Shown: piece after piece, positions 44,584 to 45,239 of the stretch | Position numbering within the stretch: the stretch's first letter is position 1 | Layout of the letters: each line of letters opens with the position of its first letter | Source of the DNA: a virus | DNA: 45,239 nt | IMG/VR virus record: IMGVR_UViG_3300042893_001754 | Location: 1 to 45,239 of that record | Strand: one strand, 5' to 3' | Notes under the pieces: model-generated | The model's input: only the letters and a program-made list of their open reading frames with translations | Told to the model about the DNA's origin: nothing | Database searches by the model: none | Made by a program: the position numbers and the translations under genes

Positions 44584-45239
44584 ATGAAGAAATTACAAGC
44601 AACACATATTTACGACATTGACCCCTCTTCAATGAATGATGTATCAGGGGGTTATAACCTAGGTCAGTGGTGGGAGAATACAAGTACAGGAGATAAGTTC
44701 TATCACAAAACTGATGGTGTATGGGTACTAGTAGGAGGGGGAGGAACTCAAAATTTACAAGAGGTTACTGATGAAGGGAATATCACTACAAGAAACATTA
44801 TATTAACTGATGGAGATGATGATAGTCAAACTATACTGACTAATCAAGGTATAGTTTTTAAAAGAGGGGTAATCCCTAATAATATAGAAGTAACTCTCAC
44901 AGGTGAAAACAATCAAGTTGTAAGTAGAGATTGGGTATTACCTGCAGATGAACCAACTGTAGAACTACAAGTAGCTAGTAGACAATGGACTAATGAACAG
45001 TTAACTAATAAAGCAGATCTTGTAGGTGGATTAATTCCTGAAAGTCAGTTACCTTCTTATGTGGACGATGTATTAGAATTTGATGATTTTTCTATGTTAC
45101 CTCCAATAGGAGTTAGTGGTAAAATATATGTTACTCTTGATAATAATAAAACTTATAGATGGGGTGCCACTAGTTATGTAGAAGTTGGCAATGGAGTTGT
45201 GCCAACACTTCAAGAAGTCACTGATTTAGGAAATAGTAC
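44584..45239 (+). CDS. Second tail fibre protein, N-terminal part (cut by window end)
   Basis: ATG at 44584, open to the window end (218 codons). The N terminus, MKKLQATHIYDIDPSSMND then LGQWWENTSTGDKFYHKTDG, is nearly the same as that of the 1030-aa fibre. The collar module (ADLVGGLIPESQLPSYVDD; GKIYVTLDNNKTYRW) also recurs, but a different insert with LQEVTDEGN repeats lies between. It is a paralogue made by duplication of the anchor with a divergent shaft, typical of host-range variation. Confidence 0.85.
   Translation, partial: MKKLQATHIYDIDPSSMNDVSGGYNLGQWWENTSTGDKFYHKTDGVWVLVGGGGTQNLQEVTDEGNITTRNIILTDGDDDSQTILTNQGIVFKRGVIPNNIEVTLTGENNQVVSRDWVLPADEPTVELQVASRQWTNEQLTNKADLVGGLIPESQLPSYVDDVLEFDDFSMLPPIGVSGKIYVTLDNNKTYRWGATSYVEVGNGVVPTLQEVTDLGNS

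Noticed and set aside
1-45239. Reassignment of TAG to an amino acid, as in some crAss-like phages
   Set aside because: Large genes have no internal TAG, and where genes end in TAG (1862, 11274, 37385) another stop follows within a few codons. Only the leftmost gene shows a long open extension.

Overview
The window is a contiguous piece of a tailed double-stranded DNA phage (Caudoviricetes) that very probably infects a Bacteroidota host of the Flavobacteriia type. The DNA is strongly AT-rich. The promoters seen follow the Bacteroidota form (TTTG, 19-20 nt, TAnnTTTG) rather than TTGACA/TATAAT. Starts are preceded by A-rich leaders instead of strong Shine-Dalgarno sequences. All large genes read cleanly in the standard code. 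No integrase, DNA polymerase, tape-measure or lysogeny repressor gene is recognisable, so the genome clearly extends beyond the window.

Layout: genes from the left end to 21.0 kb lie on the minus strand; genes from 21.7 kb to the right end lie on the plus strand. The two arms diverge from a gene-poor, comparatively GC-rich 0.7 kb region (21.02-21.73 kb) that may hold a structured RNA. Minus arm, outer part (about 0.1-12 kb): roughly 35 small genes, mostly acidic and unknown, typical of an early host-takeover module. Recognisable are a T4 DenV-like pyrimidine-dimer glycosylase, a papain-like Cys/His/Asp protein and several micro-membrane proteins. At 12.0-12.44 kb there is a non-coding locus with 14-bp tandem repeats, hairpins and terminators. 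Minus arm, inner part (12.4-21.0 kb): a thioredoxin, a GroES-like protein and a full GroEL in one translationally coupled cluster, an SSB-like protein with a DDLPF tip, a PhoH-type ATPase, a GIY-YIG-type nuclease, RecA and an SF2 helicase.

Plus arm: small pre-terminase genes (HU-like, Cys-rich zinc-binding, DUF1573-like, coiled-coil), large terminase, portal, a free-standing homing endonuclease, an acidic putative scaffold, the major capsid protein, connector-type proteins, a 666-aa major virion protein, a lysis pair (M15 L-Ala-D-Glu-type endolysin plus a single-gene spanin candidate), then tail genes ending in two tandem tail-fibre genes with the same N-terminal anchor. The second is cut by the window end.

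How it fits together: the leftward arm would supply early functions, recombination and replication support (helicase, RecA, SSB, PhoH), repair (DenV) and protein folding (GroEL, GroES-like, thioredoxin). The rightward arm supplies packaging, assembly, lysis and adsorption. Four rightward promoters share an extended -33 element, TTTAACTA(A)TTTTG, absent from the leftward promoters, which suggests a phage-specific late-promoter class. Three leftward genes share a 12-bp inverted repeat at a fixed position just downstream of the -7 box, which looks like a shared operator or 5' hairpin.
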